Shown here: piece after piece, positions 16,230 to 26,089 of the stretch
Layout: every line of letters begins with the position of its first letter
How positions within the stretch are numbered: position 1 is the stretch's first letter
Assembly (NCBI RefSeq): GCF_903166585.1
Contig: NZ_CAESCM010000020.1
Coordinates: 1-64,000 of the forward strand
DNA length: 64,000 bases
From: Pedobacter ghigonis
GTDB lineage: Bacteria; Bacteroidota; Bacteroidia; Sphingobacteriales; Sphingobacteriaceae
Direction: 5' to 3'
The notes under the pieces: model-generated
What the model was told of the DNA's origin: nothing
The model's input: only the letters and a program-made list of their open reading frames with translations
The model's database searches: none
Translations under genes and position numbers: made by a program

Positions 16230-19136
16230 ATGAACAGAACATATACTTTGATTATAAAACGGATGACTCTGTTTGGAGTGATATTATTTTTTGCAAACAG
16301 CGCTGATGTTTTGGCATTTCCAAGTCTTGCTAATTCTTTAGGAAATAAGAAATTTCAGGTGCCACTATCAACCCCGAAAAAAAATAAACAAATTCCAAAC
16401 GATTCATTATCGAAATTAAAAGATTCTCTAAGAACTAGATTAAAGAATTCTATAAATGTAAACTTACCCGATAGCGATGTTCCGGTCTTATTTGGGACAC
16501 AAAAAAATGTAAAGAAGATTCAATCATCCGCAACGATAAGCGGGGAAGAACTTAAGAGTTTTCCTACGCCGCAGGTTGGTTTAATGCTTTACGGAAAATT
16601 GCCCGGCTTGTACGTAGTGCAAAATAATTTCCAGTTAGGGTCTGACGAACCCATCTTATCGTTAAGGGGAAGGTCTCCTCTGGTGGTTATTGATGATGTT
16701 CCACGCTCATATTTAAGTATTGACCCTGAGCAAATAGAAAGCATTTCTGTAATAAAGGATGCTTTAGGAACCGGATTGTATGGCATGAAGGCTGCTGATG
16801 GGGTGTTGCTGATAACCACAAAACGTGGTGCAAATATGCCTAAGCAAATAACCTTTACCAGTCAATATGGTATTCAGCAGCAAATAGATAGACCTAAGTT
16901 TTTGGATGCTTTCAATTATGCCACTTTATTTAATGAGGCATTGGCAAATGATGGCAGGCAAGCCATTTATACAGCATCCGATTTGGATAAGTATAAAAAT
17001 GGTACAAGCCCGTTTACGCACCCGAATGTAAACTGGGCCGATGAGATTTTAAAGGAAACAGCACCCGTGAGCAGGCAAAATCTTAATTTAAGAGGGGGCA
17101 CTAAAAAGGTGAGGTATTTTGTAGATCTCGACTATTTGAGCCAAAGTGGTTTTTTGGTTACAGACGCATCCATAAATACTTATGAAACAAACAATAGCTT
17201 CAAACGCTTCTCTTTCAGGAGTAACGTTGATGTAGATTTAACGAACAGCACAACACTTAGTGTAAGCTTGTTCGGTAGAATAAGAAACAGCAATCAACCG
17301 GGCGCTACGGTAGCCAGTATTTATAGCGCACTATTAACTACACCCAATAATGCTTATCCGAAATTTAATGAAAATGGCTCGCTGGGCGGAAATACCGAAT
17401 TTCAGAACAACCTGTATGGTATGGCCATCAAATCGGGATATAGACCTTCGATAAACAGAAATTTAGGGGCAGATATTTCATTAATGCAAAAGCTCGACAC
17501 CTTTTTACCTGGCTTATATGCGAGTGGTGCGATATCTTTCAATTCGTACTACAACGAAAATATAAACAGGAGCAAATCTTTTGCAGTGTATTCTCCGGTA
17601 GTAAATCCGGCAACAAACCAAACTACCTATAAAGCGATAGGTGGCGACGGTACGCAGTCTAATAGTTCTTCTCCTACAGATTTAAATCAACAAACATTTT
17701 CTCGCTTTGATCTGGGTTATGATAAAACAATTGATAAAAATACTTTTAAGGCGCAGTTATTATTTATTAGAGATAGTTACGTTTTAGGCGGAAATTTATC
17801 GCAGGTTAATCAATCGGTAGGCGGACGCTTTAACTACGATTACGACAATAAGTATTTGCTCGAGATTGCCACATCGTACATGGGGTACGACCGGTATAAA
17901 AAAGGAGATCAGTGGGGTCTTTTTCCTTCAGTTGGTTTAGGCTGGAATATGGCCAACGAAAATTTCTTTGCTAATTTAAAAAATACCATTAATACTTTAA
18001 AATTGAGAGCCTCTTATGGTTTAACAGCCACAAATGCAGCTGCTGGTTATTTCCAGTACCTGCAAAATTTTGATAATGGCGATACATTTTACAGTAGAAA
18101 CCCGCTAACAAGTTCCAATACAAAAGATGAAGGAGCCTTGGCTAATCCAAATATTACCTGGGAGAAAGCAAAGAAACTTAATGTTGGTATTGATGTTTCC
18201 ATGCTAAAAGATAAACTATGTTTTACTGCAGATTATTATAAAAACAATTATTACGATTTGTTGCAAATCAGAAGAACAAATGCAAGTGCTGTAATAGGAG
18301 CTGTTTTACCGCAAGAAAATATTGGTGAAAACCAATATTCGGGTGTTGAGCTGGGCGTGGGATATCAGGATCAAATAAACAGCTTTAAGTATTTTATTTC
18401 TGCAAATGGTAGTTGGAATGCGAGTAAGGTAATATTTAATGATGAGCCTTTTAGAAAAAATGCTTACGAATATAGAACCGGACAACCTGCAGGGCAAACC
18501 TTTGGTTACGTAGCAGATGGTTTTTATAATAATACCAGCGAAATTAACAACGGGCCAAAGGTTGATGGCTATCTTCCGGTTCCCGGCGATTTAAAATATA
18601 AAGATTTAAATAACGACGGTATCATTAATACCTATGATATGACTGCTATTGGCAGTACTAAACCCGTTTTTTATTATGGTGTAACTGGGGGCTTTAATTT
18701 CAAAGGATTTGATTTCTCGTTTACCTTAAATGGTACAGCAAATAGAAATGTGTATTACAATTTCGCCAATTTTGCATCTACAGGCGCAGGTGCCGGCTAC
18801 GGACAAGCCCTTGAAAGTAGTTTACAAAGATGGACACCAGCTACTGCTTCGCAGGCACAATATCCGCGTTTAAGTGTGGGGATTAACCCAAATAACAATC
18901 AAATATCTTCTTTTTGGGTTAAAAATGGCAACTACCTAAGGTTAAGGAATGTAGAAGTAGGTTATAGTTTGCCTGGTAGCTTAATCAAAGTAATCGGACT
19001 TACCAATGTCAGGTTATTTGCCAATGGACTCAATCTGCTAACCTCGTCAAATTTAGATGGGGTAGATCCGGAAGTGCTTATTGGAAATGTGCCCAATCAG
19101 CGGATATTCAATTTTGGTGTTAACATTCAGTTTTAA
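16230..19136 (+). CDS. SusC-like TonB-dependent receptor lacking the carboxypeptidase-like domain
   Basis: Outer-membrane importer of the SusC/RagA class, 968 residues. An N-terminal hydrophobic signal (about 13-31) is followed not by the usual carboxypeptidase-regulatory-like domain but by about 65 polar, Lys/Ser/Asp-rich residues (about 45-95, containing NDSLSKLKDSLRTRLKNSI). The plug then begins near 100 with SATISGEELKSFP, LMLYGKLPGLYVVQN, LSLRGRSPLVVIDDVP and SISVIKDALGTGLYGMKAADGV. The barrel ends in FNFGVNIQF. It is the first gene of the second operon and is followed at once by its SusD. The substrate is unknown and the shortened N-terminus is real sequence, not a start error. Confidence 0.9.
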   Translation: MNRTYTLIIKRMTLFGVILFFANSADVLAFPSLANSLGNKKFQVPLSTPKKNKQIPNDSLSKLKDSLRTRLKNSINVNLPDSDVPVLFGTQKNVKKIQSSATISGEELKSFPTPQVGLMLYGKLPGLYVVQNNFQLGSDEPILSLRGRSPLVVIDDVPRSYLSIDPEQIESISVIKDALGTGLYGMKAADGVLLITTKRGANMPKQITFTSQYGIQQQIDRPKFLDAFNYATLFNEALANDGRQAIYTASDLDKYKNGTSPFTHPNVNWADEILKETAPVSRQNLNLRGGTKKVRYFVDLDYLSQSGFLVTDASINTYETNNSFKRFSFRSNVDVDLTNSTTLSVSLFGRIRNSNQPGATVASIYSALLTTPNNAYPKFNENGSLGGNTEFQNNLYGMAIKSGYRPSINRNLGADISLMQKLDTFLPGLYASGAISFNSYYNENINRSKSFAVYSPVVNPATNQTTYKAIGGDGTQSNSSSPTDLNQQTFSRFDLGYDKTIDKNTFKAQLLFIRDSYVLGGNLSQVNQSVGGRFNYDYDNKYLLEIATSYMGYDRYKKGDQWGLFPSVGLGWNMANENFFANLKNTINTLKLRASYGLTATNAAAGYFQYLQNFDNGDTFYSRNPLTSSNTKDEGALANPNITWEKAKKLNVGIDVSMLKDKLCFTADYYKNNYYDLLQIRRTNASAVIGAVLPQENIGENQYSGVELGVGYQDQINSFKYFISANGSWNASKVIFNDEPFRKNAYEYRTGQPAGQTFGYVADGFYNNTSEINNGPKVDGYLPVPGDLKYKDLNNDGIINTYDMTAIGSTKPVFYYGVTGGFNFKGFDFSFTLNGTANRNVYYNFANFASTGAGAGYGQALESSLQRWTPATASQAQYPRLSVGINPNNNQISSFWVKNGNYLRLRNVEVGYSLPGSLIKVIGLTNVRLFANGLNLLTSSNLDGVDPEVLIGNVPNQRIFNFGVNIQF

Positions 19137-19145
19137 ATCTTGATT

Positions 19146-20774
19146 ATGAATAATTATAAAAAATACTTCGCTATAATTTGCTTGTTATTTGCTTTTGGCT
19201 GTTCGAAACGATTCGAAGCAGAGCCTTTAGACCGGATAACAGGGGATTTAATCTTTGATCCGGTTGATAAGAATGCCGACTATGCAAAACAATTTTTAAA
19301 CGGAACCTATCTCTTGTTACCCGATTGGTACAACAGGATAGATGGCAGTTTCTTAGATGCGGGAACGGATGATGCGTTGCCTTCGAGGATAGGTACACAG
19401 GCCGAATTTTATCGTACCGGTAGAATATCATCTACAACACTTCCTGATGATGTTTGGAGTAGGAATTATCTGGGCATAAGAAGAGCTAATCTTTTTTTAA
19501 GCAAAATTGATGTAGTACCAACTACTGCGGTTCTAAAAGCACAATTTAAAGCTGAAGCAAGATTTTTGAGAGCCTATTTTTACTTCGAAATGGTTAAGCG
19601 TTGGGGCGGCGTACCTTTAATTGGCGATAAGGTATATACCATTAACGACAATATAAATGTGCCGAGAAACACCCTGGATGAATGTTATGCGTACATCGTT
19701 GCTGAATTGGATGCCATAAAAAGCGATCTGTTGCCATACGCCATTACCGATGGAGATTGGGGCAGAGCGAATATAGGAGCTGCAATGGCACTAAAATCGA
19801 GGGTGCTTTTGTATGCTGCCAGCCCTTTAAGCAATCCAACAAATAATACGCAGAAATGGGCATTGGCCGCACAGGCAGCCGCAGATGTTAAAGCTTTAGG
19901 CTATACCCTGGTTACCGATTGGATTGCCAATTTCAATGCTACTAAAAATACCGAGTTTATTTTTATTAAACAGAACGCGTTAAATACAAATATCGAAATT
20001 AATAATGGGCCAATAGGGTATTTACAGGGTGTTGGATTAACAAGTCCGTCGCAAAACCTGGTAGATGCATTTTTGATGCTTGATGGAAAAGCGATTTCTG
20101 ATGCAGGATCGACATACGATCAGAACAATCCTTATCTAAACAGAGATCCAAGGTTAACGGCAACCATTATGCATAATGGCAAAAATTGGTTGGGCAGACC
20201 GGTTGAAACATTTGAGGGCGGACAAGATAAGCCCGGAGGAAATAGAACGCAAACCAGAACCGGTTATTACCTCAGAAAATTCATGGGGAAATTTGAAACT
20301 TCTACTACATACACCAACCAGGCACACCATGTAATCTTATTCAGGTATGCCGAAATTTTGTTAAATCATGCAGAAGCTTTAAACGAATCGGGTGGCCCGG
20401 TTGCAGATATCGTTAACAACCTGGTTTTAATCAGAAAAAGAGCAGGTATTCTTCCAGGTACCAATAATCTTTACGGTTTATCGCTCACACTGAACAAAGA
20501 CGAATTGCGTAAAATAATTCAAAACGAGCGCCGTATAGAATTTGCTTTTGAAGAACATAGAACCTGGGATTTGAGAAGGTGGAAGCTGGCTGAAATTGAA
20601 TTAAATAAACCAGTTAGAGGTGTACAGATTATCAAAAACGGAACGGCCTTATCTTACAGCTATTTCAATTCTGCCAACGCTGTTTTCGATACTAAAATGT
20701 ATTGGTACCCTATACCACAAGCCGAAATATTAAGCAATAACAAAATGGTTCAAAATCCAGGATGGTCTAATTAG
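19146..20774 (+). CDS. SusD/RagB-family lipoprotein
   Basis: Surface partner of the preceding SusC. The start at the ATG 19146 is used; a TTG two codons upstream is possible but unneeded. Lipobox FAFGCSK (Cys about residue 18). SusD-like features are FKAEARFLRAYFYFEMVKRWGGVPLI in the N-terminal half (key part EARFLRAYFYFEMVKRWGG), ALKSRVLLYAASPL in the middle, and ERRIEFAFEEHRTWDLRRWK near the end, finishing in a tryptophan-rich PGW tail. It starts 9 bp after SusC. Length about 542 is normal. Confidence 0.93.
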   Translation: MNNYKKYFAIICLLFAFGCSKRFEAEPLDRITGDLIFDPVDKNADYAKQFLNGTYLLLPDWYNRIDGSFLDAGTDDALPSRIGTQAEFYRTGRISSTTLPDDVWSRNYLGIRRANLFLSKIDVVPTTAVLKAQFKAEARFLRAYFYFEMVKRWGGVPLIGDKVYTINDNINVPRNTLDECYAYIVAELDAIKSDLLPYAITDGDWGRANIGAAMALKSRVLLYAASPLSNPTNNTQKWALAAQAAADVKALGYTLVTDWIANFNATKNTEFIFIKQNALNTNIEINNGPIGYLQGVGLTSPSQNLVDAFLMLDGKAISDAGSTYDQNNPYLNRDPRLTATIMHNGKNWLGRPVETFEGGQDKPGGNRTQTRTGYYLRKFMGKFETSTTYTNQAHHVILFRYAEILLNHAEALNESGGPVADIVNNLVLIRKRAGILPGTNNLYGLSLTLNKDELRKIIQNERRIEFAFEEHRTWDLRRWKLAEIELNKPVRGVQIIKNGTALSYSYFNSANAVFDTKMYWYPIPQAEILSNNKMVQNPGWSN

Positions 20775-20882
20775 TAAAGAGCATCATTAAAAAATAATGG
20801 AACCATCACGATTTTTTCAAATCGTACAGATGAAATAAAATCATGATGGCTTCATCGCCGATAAAAAAGAAACTATATACAG

Positions 20883-23800
20883 ATGAAAAAAATACTGAAT
20901 ATAATATTGCTTGTGCTGATAACTAATCTAGTTTATGCCCAAACGAAAGTTGTACGGGGTGTTGTTGTAGATGATAAGGGTACAACACTAATTGCTACAA
21001 CAGTTACCGAAGAAGCAAACCCGAAGAACATCGTGATTACCAATACCAGTGGCGCTTTTAACATAAAAGTTGGCGCAAACAGTACCAGGTTAATTATAAG
21101 TTCTATAGGTTACATTAAAAAAGTGGTTACAATTACCAACCAACCATTAAATATTGTTTTAAAAGAAGATAATTCAAATTTAAACGAAGTAGTTATAGTT
21201 GGTTTTACCCCACAAAAGAAGATAACCAACGCCGGTGCAACCAGTACCGTATCGGGTAAAGAACTAAGGCAGAGCCCAGCCGCAAGTTTTCAAAATGCAT
21301 TAGCTGGTAGGCTACCTGGTTTATTCCAACAGCAAACCAGCGGTCAGCCAGGTGCCGATGCAGCCAATATTTACATTCGTGGTGTAAGTACTTACACCGG
21401 TGCTTCTAACAGACCTTTAGTTATTGTCGATGATGTAGAGTATCCTTACGAACAGCTAAGTCAGTTAAGTTCTAATGAAATTGAAACGGTTTCCATTTTA
21501 AAGGATGCATCTTCAACAGCTATATATGGTATTAAGGGTGCCAATGGAGTAATTGCGATTACGACCAGAAGAGGTACATTTTCTGCTCCAAAAATTACAT
21601 TTAGAAGTGATTTTGGCTTGCAAATGCCAACCATAAGAAGAAAACCACTCGATTCTTACAATGCATTAACCTTATTAAAGGAACAAGAGGTAAACGAAGG
21701 AAGAGATCCGAACCTTACTTATCCCGGTCTGGTTACCGACGAAGCCTTGAATCATTTTAAATTAGGCGATGATCCATATCGCTACCCGAGTGTAAAATGG
21801 TACGATGAAGTTATGCGCAAAAGTGCTTTGCAGCAAAGCAATAATATTGATATCGTTGGGGGTACACAAAATTTAAAGTATTTCGTGGCATTGGGCAACC
21901 TCAATCAAAACGGTATTTTAAAAGAAATCCAAAAAGACGAAAACTTTAATAGTAACTATTATTTAAAAAGATACAATATCAGATCGAATGTTGATTTAAA
22001 TGTAACTAAAACACTAACATTAAAGTTAGATCTTTCGGCCAGGTTTAACGAAATTAATGAACCAAACCTGCCAGATGTTCTTGCCGGTGGTGCTATTTCT
22101 ATTTGGAGAAGGCTAAGCAGCGGTCTTTTAAACCCATGGAACTACCCTGTAAAAAATGAAGATGGAAGTTACGGAGGTAGAAAATCTGCTACATTAAATC
22201 CGGTTGGTATTTTACAATATGCAGGTTATAACAGAAGATACAGTAATAACCTTAACCTAAACTTAAAGGCCAATCAGAATTTAGATTTTTTAACTAAAGG
22301 TCTTGCGGCAAGGGTAATCTTAGCTTATACCAATAATGTAGAGTTTAACCGCTCGCTAACCAGAGGACGTTTCCCAACTTATGCGTACCTGCCGGGCTCT
22401 GATGTTTTAGATCCGGTTTTTCCTGAGTTAAGCAGGTTAGAACCTTTAACTGCGTCTACTGCATTCGATGCCAATGTATCTGCTTATCCGCTTCGCAAAA
22501 TCAATGCACAAGGTATTTTAGATTATAACCGCCAGTTCGGAGACCATAATTTATACGGTCTGATTGTTTATAACCAGTTGGCTGATATTTCGGGATCAAA
22601 CATTCCTGCAAATTTTAGAGGGTATTCTGCAAGGGTAGGATACAATTACAAATCGAAGTATATATTCGAATTAAACGGTGCATATAATGGTACCGATAGG
22701 TTTAAAGCCAATAAAAGAAATGGTTTGTTTCCGGCAGTAAGTGTTGCCTGGAACATTAGCGAAGAACCTTTCTTTAAAAAAGCGCTTCCATTTATCAATT
22801 ACATGAAATTTAGAAGCTCGCTGGGTACTGTTGGCTCGGATGATTTTCCAAATACTTACCGCTATATCTACGAAGAAATTTATAATGCCCCGGCAACAGC
22901 TGCAAACTCTTATTGGTTTGGGGAGAATAACACCCTGCAGTACGGAATTACCCCTGGTGCTCTGGCAAACGAAGATGTAAGGTGGGAACAGGAGCGTAAG
23001 CTGGATATTGGTACCGATATTAAATTGCTGAATAGTAAACTGGGAATAACCTTCGATTATTTTAACCATAAAAGATACGATATTTTAACAGTTAGGGAAA
23101 CGGTTCCTAATTTCTCTGGTATTAGCTTGCCTCCGGTAAATTTGGGTATCGTAAACAATAAAGGTTTTGAACTCGATCTTTCGTACCAAAACAAGCTATC
23201 AGAAAACTTCTCTTATTTTGTTAAAGGGAACATTTCCATTTATAAAAACAAGATCATTTATCGCGACGAACCTTATAACCAGGGTAATCCATTACTGATG
23301 CGCACTGGCAGGCCTATTGGTCAGATTTATGGCTACACCAATATTGGTTTCTATAACGATGCTGCCGATATCGCAAATAGTCCAACATCTGTTGGTAGGG
23401 TAGTTAAGCCAGGTGATTTGAAATATGCCGATATCAATAACGACGGAAAGATCGATCAGGGCGATATTGGCCCAATTGGTAATCCCAATATCCCTCAAAT
23501 AAATTATGGTTTTTCTTTAGGAACAAGCTACAAAGGATTTGATATTTCTGTGCTTTTTCAGGGCGCTGCAAAAGGAAGTTTAAGTGCATCAACCATGTTC
23601 CAGATAGGAAATGTTAATGGTACCCCATCCGAAATACATTTAAGCAGATGGACACCTGAAACCAAAGAAACCGCACTGTTGCCGCGTTTAGGTGGTGCCA
23701 ATTTCGATCAGTCAACGTTTTGGTTACGCCCAACGGATTACATCAGACTTAAAAACGTAGAACTAGGATATAACTTTAATAATAAACTGGTAAATAAAAT

Positions 23801-23972
23801 CGGTTTATCAAGCGCACGGATTTATGGAAGCGCAGCAAACCTGATTACCTGGTTTAAACTGAAAATTTATGATGTAGACCCTGAGTCTATAAATTCTACA
23901 GGAACGGTTGAGGCCTACTCATCTTATCCTCAGCAAAAAATTGTAAACCTAGGCTTACAGGTAACATTTTAA
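20883..23972 (+). CDS. SusC-like TonB-dependent receptor
   Basis: Complete SusC/RagA receptor of 1029 residues. Signal peptide MKKILNIILLVLITNLVYAQ, carboxypeptidase-regulatory-like domain about 24-95 (VRGVVVDDKG to ISSIGYIKK), plug about 105-230 (FQNALAGRLPGLFQQQTSGQPG; VSILKDASSTAIYGIKGANG) and a barrel ending IVNLGLQVTF. Near residue 855 it has the usual PGDLKYADINNDGKIDQGD insertion that resembles a calcium-binding loop. It lies 108 bp after the previous SusD, so it may be co-transcribed. It pairs with the SusD that follows 10 bp later. Confidence 0.94.
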   Translation: MKKILNIILLVLITNLVYAQTKVVRGVVVDDKGTTLIATTVTEEANPKNIVITNTSGAFNIKVGANSTRLIISSIGYIKKVVTITNQPLNIVLKEDNSNLNEVVIVGFTPQKKITNAGATSTVSGKELRQSPAASFQNALAGRLPGLFQQQTSGQPGADAANIYIRGVSTYTGASNRPLVIVDDVEYPYEQLSQLSSNEIETVSILKDASSTAIYGIKGANGVIAITTRRGTFSAPKITFRSDFGLQMPTIRRKPLDSYNALTLLKEQEVNEGRDPNLTYPGLVTDEALNHFKLGDDPYRYPSVKWYDEVMRKSALQQSNNIDIVGGTQNLKYFVALGNLNQNGILKEIQKDENFNSNYYLKRYNIRSNVDLNVTKTLTLKLDLSARFNEINEPNLPDVLAGGAISIWRRLSSGLLNPWNYPVKNEDGSYGGRKSATLNPVGILQYAGYNRRYSNNLNLNLKANQNLDFLTKGLAARVILAYTNNVEFNRSLTRGRFPTYAYLPGSDVLDPVFPELSRLEPLTASTAFDANVSAYPLRKINAQGILDYNRQFGDHNLYGLIVYNQLADISGSNIPANFRGYSARVGYNYKSKYIFELNGAYNGTDRFKANKRNGLFPAVSVAWNISEEPFFKKALPFINYMKFRSSLGTVGSDDFPNTYRYIYEEIYNAPATAANSYWFGENNTLQYGITPGALANEDVRWEQERKLDIGTDIKLLNSKLGITFDYFNHKRYDILTVRETVPNFSGISLPPVNLGIVNNKGFELDLSYQNKLSENFSYFVKGNISIYKNKIIYRDEPYNQGNPLLMRTGRPIGQIYGYTNIGFYNDAADIANSPTSVGRVVKPGDLKYADINNDGKIDQGDIGPIGNPNIPQINYGFSLGTSYKGFDISVLFQGAAKGSLSASTMFQIGNVNGTPSEIHLSRWTPETKETALLPRLGGANFDQSTFWLRPTDYIRLKNVELGYNFNNKLVNKIGLSSARIYGSAANLITWFKLKIYDVDPESINSTGTVEAYSSYPQQKIVNLGLQVTF

Positions 23973-23982
23973 TCATAAGAAA

Positions 23983-25728
23983 ATGAAAAATATTAATTAT
24001 TTAAAAACCCTAATGTTTGTAGGCTTATTAGCCATGGGGGCTGCTGCCTGCAAAAAAACTGATAGCAGTAGTTTTTTGGATAAAACAGATGTGGGGCAGC
24101 TTAATGAGGCTACCGTATTTGCAGATAGTTTATTAACATTCCGCTTTTTAACAGGTATTTACACTGGCCTGGCAGGAACATATTATCTGGATAATGGCTT
24201 AACCGGTGGCGGTTTATGGTCGTACAGCGATGCATCCGACGATTCGGATATCGTATGGAGTGGCGCTACTGCACAAATAGCGCCTGCATTTAATTCGGCA
24301 ACCTTTCAAAGTCAGGCCGATTTTAGTCGATTCAAAAATCACTGGAACAACTGTTACAATAACATTAGGCGTGCGAATGTTTTTCTGGCAAATGTAGATA
24401 GATCTCCAATTTCGGCAGCCAGGAGGGCAACGCTGAAGTTAGAAGCCAGGTTTTTAAGGGCTTATTATTACTGGCATTTGCTACGCAATTACAGCGGTGT
24501 TCCGGTTATTGGTGATAAAGTGTATGCAATTACCGATGATTTCGGTTTAGCCAGATCTACCTTTGCCGAAACGGTAAATTACATTGTTAGCGAACTGGAT
24601 GCTTGTGCTGCTTTACCTGTAACCACAAAAATTGAAGATTTCGGACGCCCAACCAAGGGTGCTGCATTGGGTTTAAAGTCAAAAGTTTTACTTCTGGCCG
24701 CAAGTCCGCTGTTTAATGGGCAAAATCCGGGTACAGGTACCAATAAAAGTCTGGCAGGTTACGATAATTTAGATAACAACAGATGGAAACTCGCTGCCGA
24801 TGCTGCAAAAGCAGTAATAGACATGGGGATTTACAGCTTAGTTAAAGATAATACCACTGCTCCGGGTTATGGCTATTATCAGATGATGATTACCAGAAAT
24901 ACCCCTGAACATATATTTCAGGTGATGAAATCGACAAACAGATGGTACGAAGGTTTCCTGCTTCCGGTTTCCCGAGGTGGACAGGCTTATTCCTATCCAA
25001 CGCAAGAGTTGGTTGACACTTATCCAATGAAAAATGGCAAAAACATTAAGGAAACAGGATCGGGTTATGTAGAAGCAGATATGTATAAAGACAGAGATCC
25101 CCGTTTTTACTACTCTATATTATACGATGGCAGTTTGTGGTTAAACAACACCACTAATACCAAAACAGTTGTGAACTTATATGCCAATGCCCCTGGGGAT
25201 GGTTTAGGGACTTCGGGTTCCACTAAAACAGGGTATCTATACCGTAAATTCTGTCACGAAGGTGCTGGTGGTAATTTTGGTATATCAAATAACATTGGTT
25301 TGGTTGCTATCAGATACGCGGAAATACTACTCAACTATGCCGAAGCACTTAACGAGTTTAGCGGGCCAGGCACAGAAGTATATCAGGCTATAGAGCAAAT
25401 TAGGGAAAGAGCAGGTTTAGTTCCGTTTCAGTTGCCTTTAGGGCTTACTAAGGAGCAAATGAGAGAGGTAATTAGAAATGAAAGAAGGGTAGAGCTAACC
25501 TACGAAGAAGCAATCAGGTTCTTCGATATCAAAAGATGGAAACTGGCAGAAACTTTAATAAACGGCCCAGCCGGCGGCATGAGATGGACACGTAGCGGAT
25601 CGACTGTTACTGGTGCGCGTTTTTCTTTCGAAACCAGAAGATTTACAAATCCTCAGATGTATTATTTCCCCATTCCACAATCAGAGATTAATAAGAGTGC
25701 GGTCCTGATCCAAAACCCGGGTTGGTAA
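23983..25728 (+). CDS. SusD/RagB-family lipoprotein
   Basis: Lipoprotein partner of the third SusC. Lipobox GAAACKK (Cys about residue 23), then SSFLDKTDVG. SusD signatures are LEARFLRAYYYWHLLRNYSGVPVIGD (key part EARFLRAYYYWHLLRNY), ALGLKSKVLLLAASPLFNG, ERAGLVPF, and RNERRVELTYEEAIRFFDIKRWK near the end, with a terminal QNPGW. Length 581 is normal. The 361-bp gap after it, with palindromic repeat remnants, probably ends the SusCD operon; no clear terminator is seen. Confidence 0.93.
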   Translation: MKNINYLKTLMFVGLLAMGAAACKKTDSSSFLDKTDVGQLNEATVFADSLLTFRFLTGIYTGLAGTYYLDNGLTGGGLWSYSDASDDSDIVWSGATAQIAPAFNSATFQSQADFSRFKNHWNNCYNNIRRANVFLANVDRSPISAARRATLKLEARFLRAYYYWHLLRNYSGVPVIGDKVYAITDDFGLARSTFAETVNYIVSELDACAALPVTTKIEDFGRPTKGAALGLKSKVLLLAASPLFNGQNPGTGTNKSLAGYDNLDNNRWKLAADAAKAVIDMGIYSLVKDNTTAPGYGYYQMMITRNTPEHIFQVMKSTNRWYEGFLLPVSRGGQAYSYPTQELVDTYPMKNGKNIKETGSGYVEADMYKDRDPRFYYSILYDGSLWLNNTTNTKTVVNLYANAPGDGLGTSGSTKTGYLYRKFCHEGAGGNFGISNNIGLVAIRYAEILLNYAEALNEFSGPGTEVYQAIEQIRERAGLVPFQLPLGLTKEQMREVIRNERRVELTYEEAIRFFDIKRWKLAETLINGPAGGMRWTRSGSTVTGARFSFETRRFTNPQMYYFPIPQSEINKSAVLIQNPGW

Positions 25729-26089
25729 GAGATCGGTTTTCAGTTAGCAGTTTTAAGTTGATAATTAACAGTTGTCGAATCGTTTAAATGCAATTAACCA
25801 ATTGCAACAATTAGACAGTTAACCTATTTACTCAGTTTTTAATTAGCAATGACGTGTGTGCAACAACCTATAGGTTAAAGCCACCGTCATTGCTTACGAA
25901 AGCAATTGGAATAAGGAAGCAATGCTTTTGGATAAACAATACATTGGAAAAAGCTTCACAGATGAGTTGTAAAGCATAACAAACAGGAAGAAAAGATGGG
26001 ACGGGTATTAAAATTTACTTTTTAGGAATTATTAAAACGAATACGAATGAAATACAACTAAATAATCCATAACCTAAACCACTTAAACA
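25729..26089. other. Intergenic region with REP-like hairpin
   Basis: Non-coding, 361 bp. Positions 25889-25906 form a hairpin (ATTGCTT, loop ACGA, AAGCAAT) inside a CCGTCATTGCTTACGAAAGC phrase that resembles the GTCATTGCGA...GAAGCAAT repeats common in this group; a further GGAAGCAATGC follows at 25916. Degenerate CAGTTAGCAGTT/TTAACAGTT stretches lie near 25741-25775. TACTTTTT near 26017 could be a weak minus-7 element for the protease operon. No gene is visible. Confidence 0.45.

Noticed and set aside
25741..25840. Possible direct-repeat or CRISPR-like array
   Set aside because: CAGTTAGCAGTT and TTAACAGTT strings are degenerate, with no regular spacing or unique spacers.
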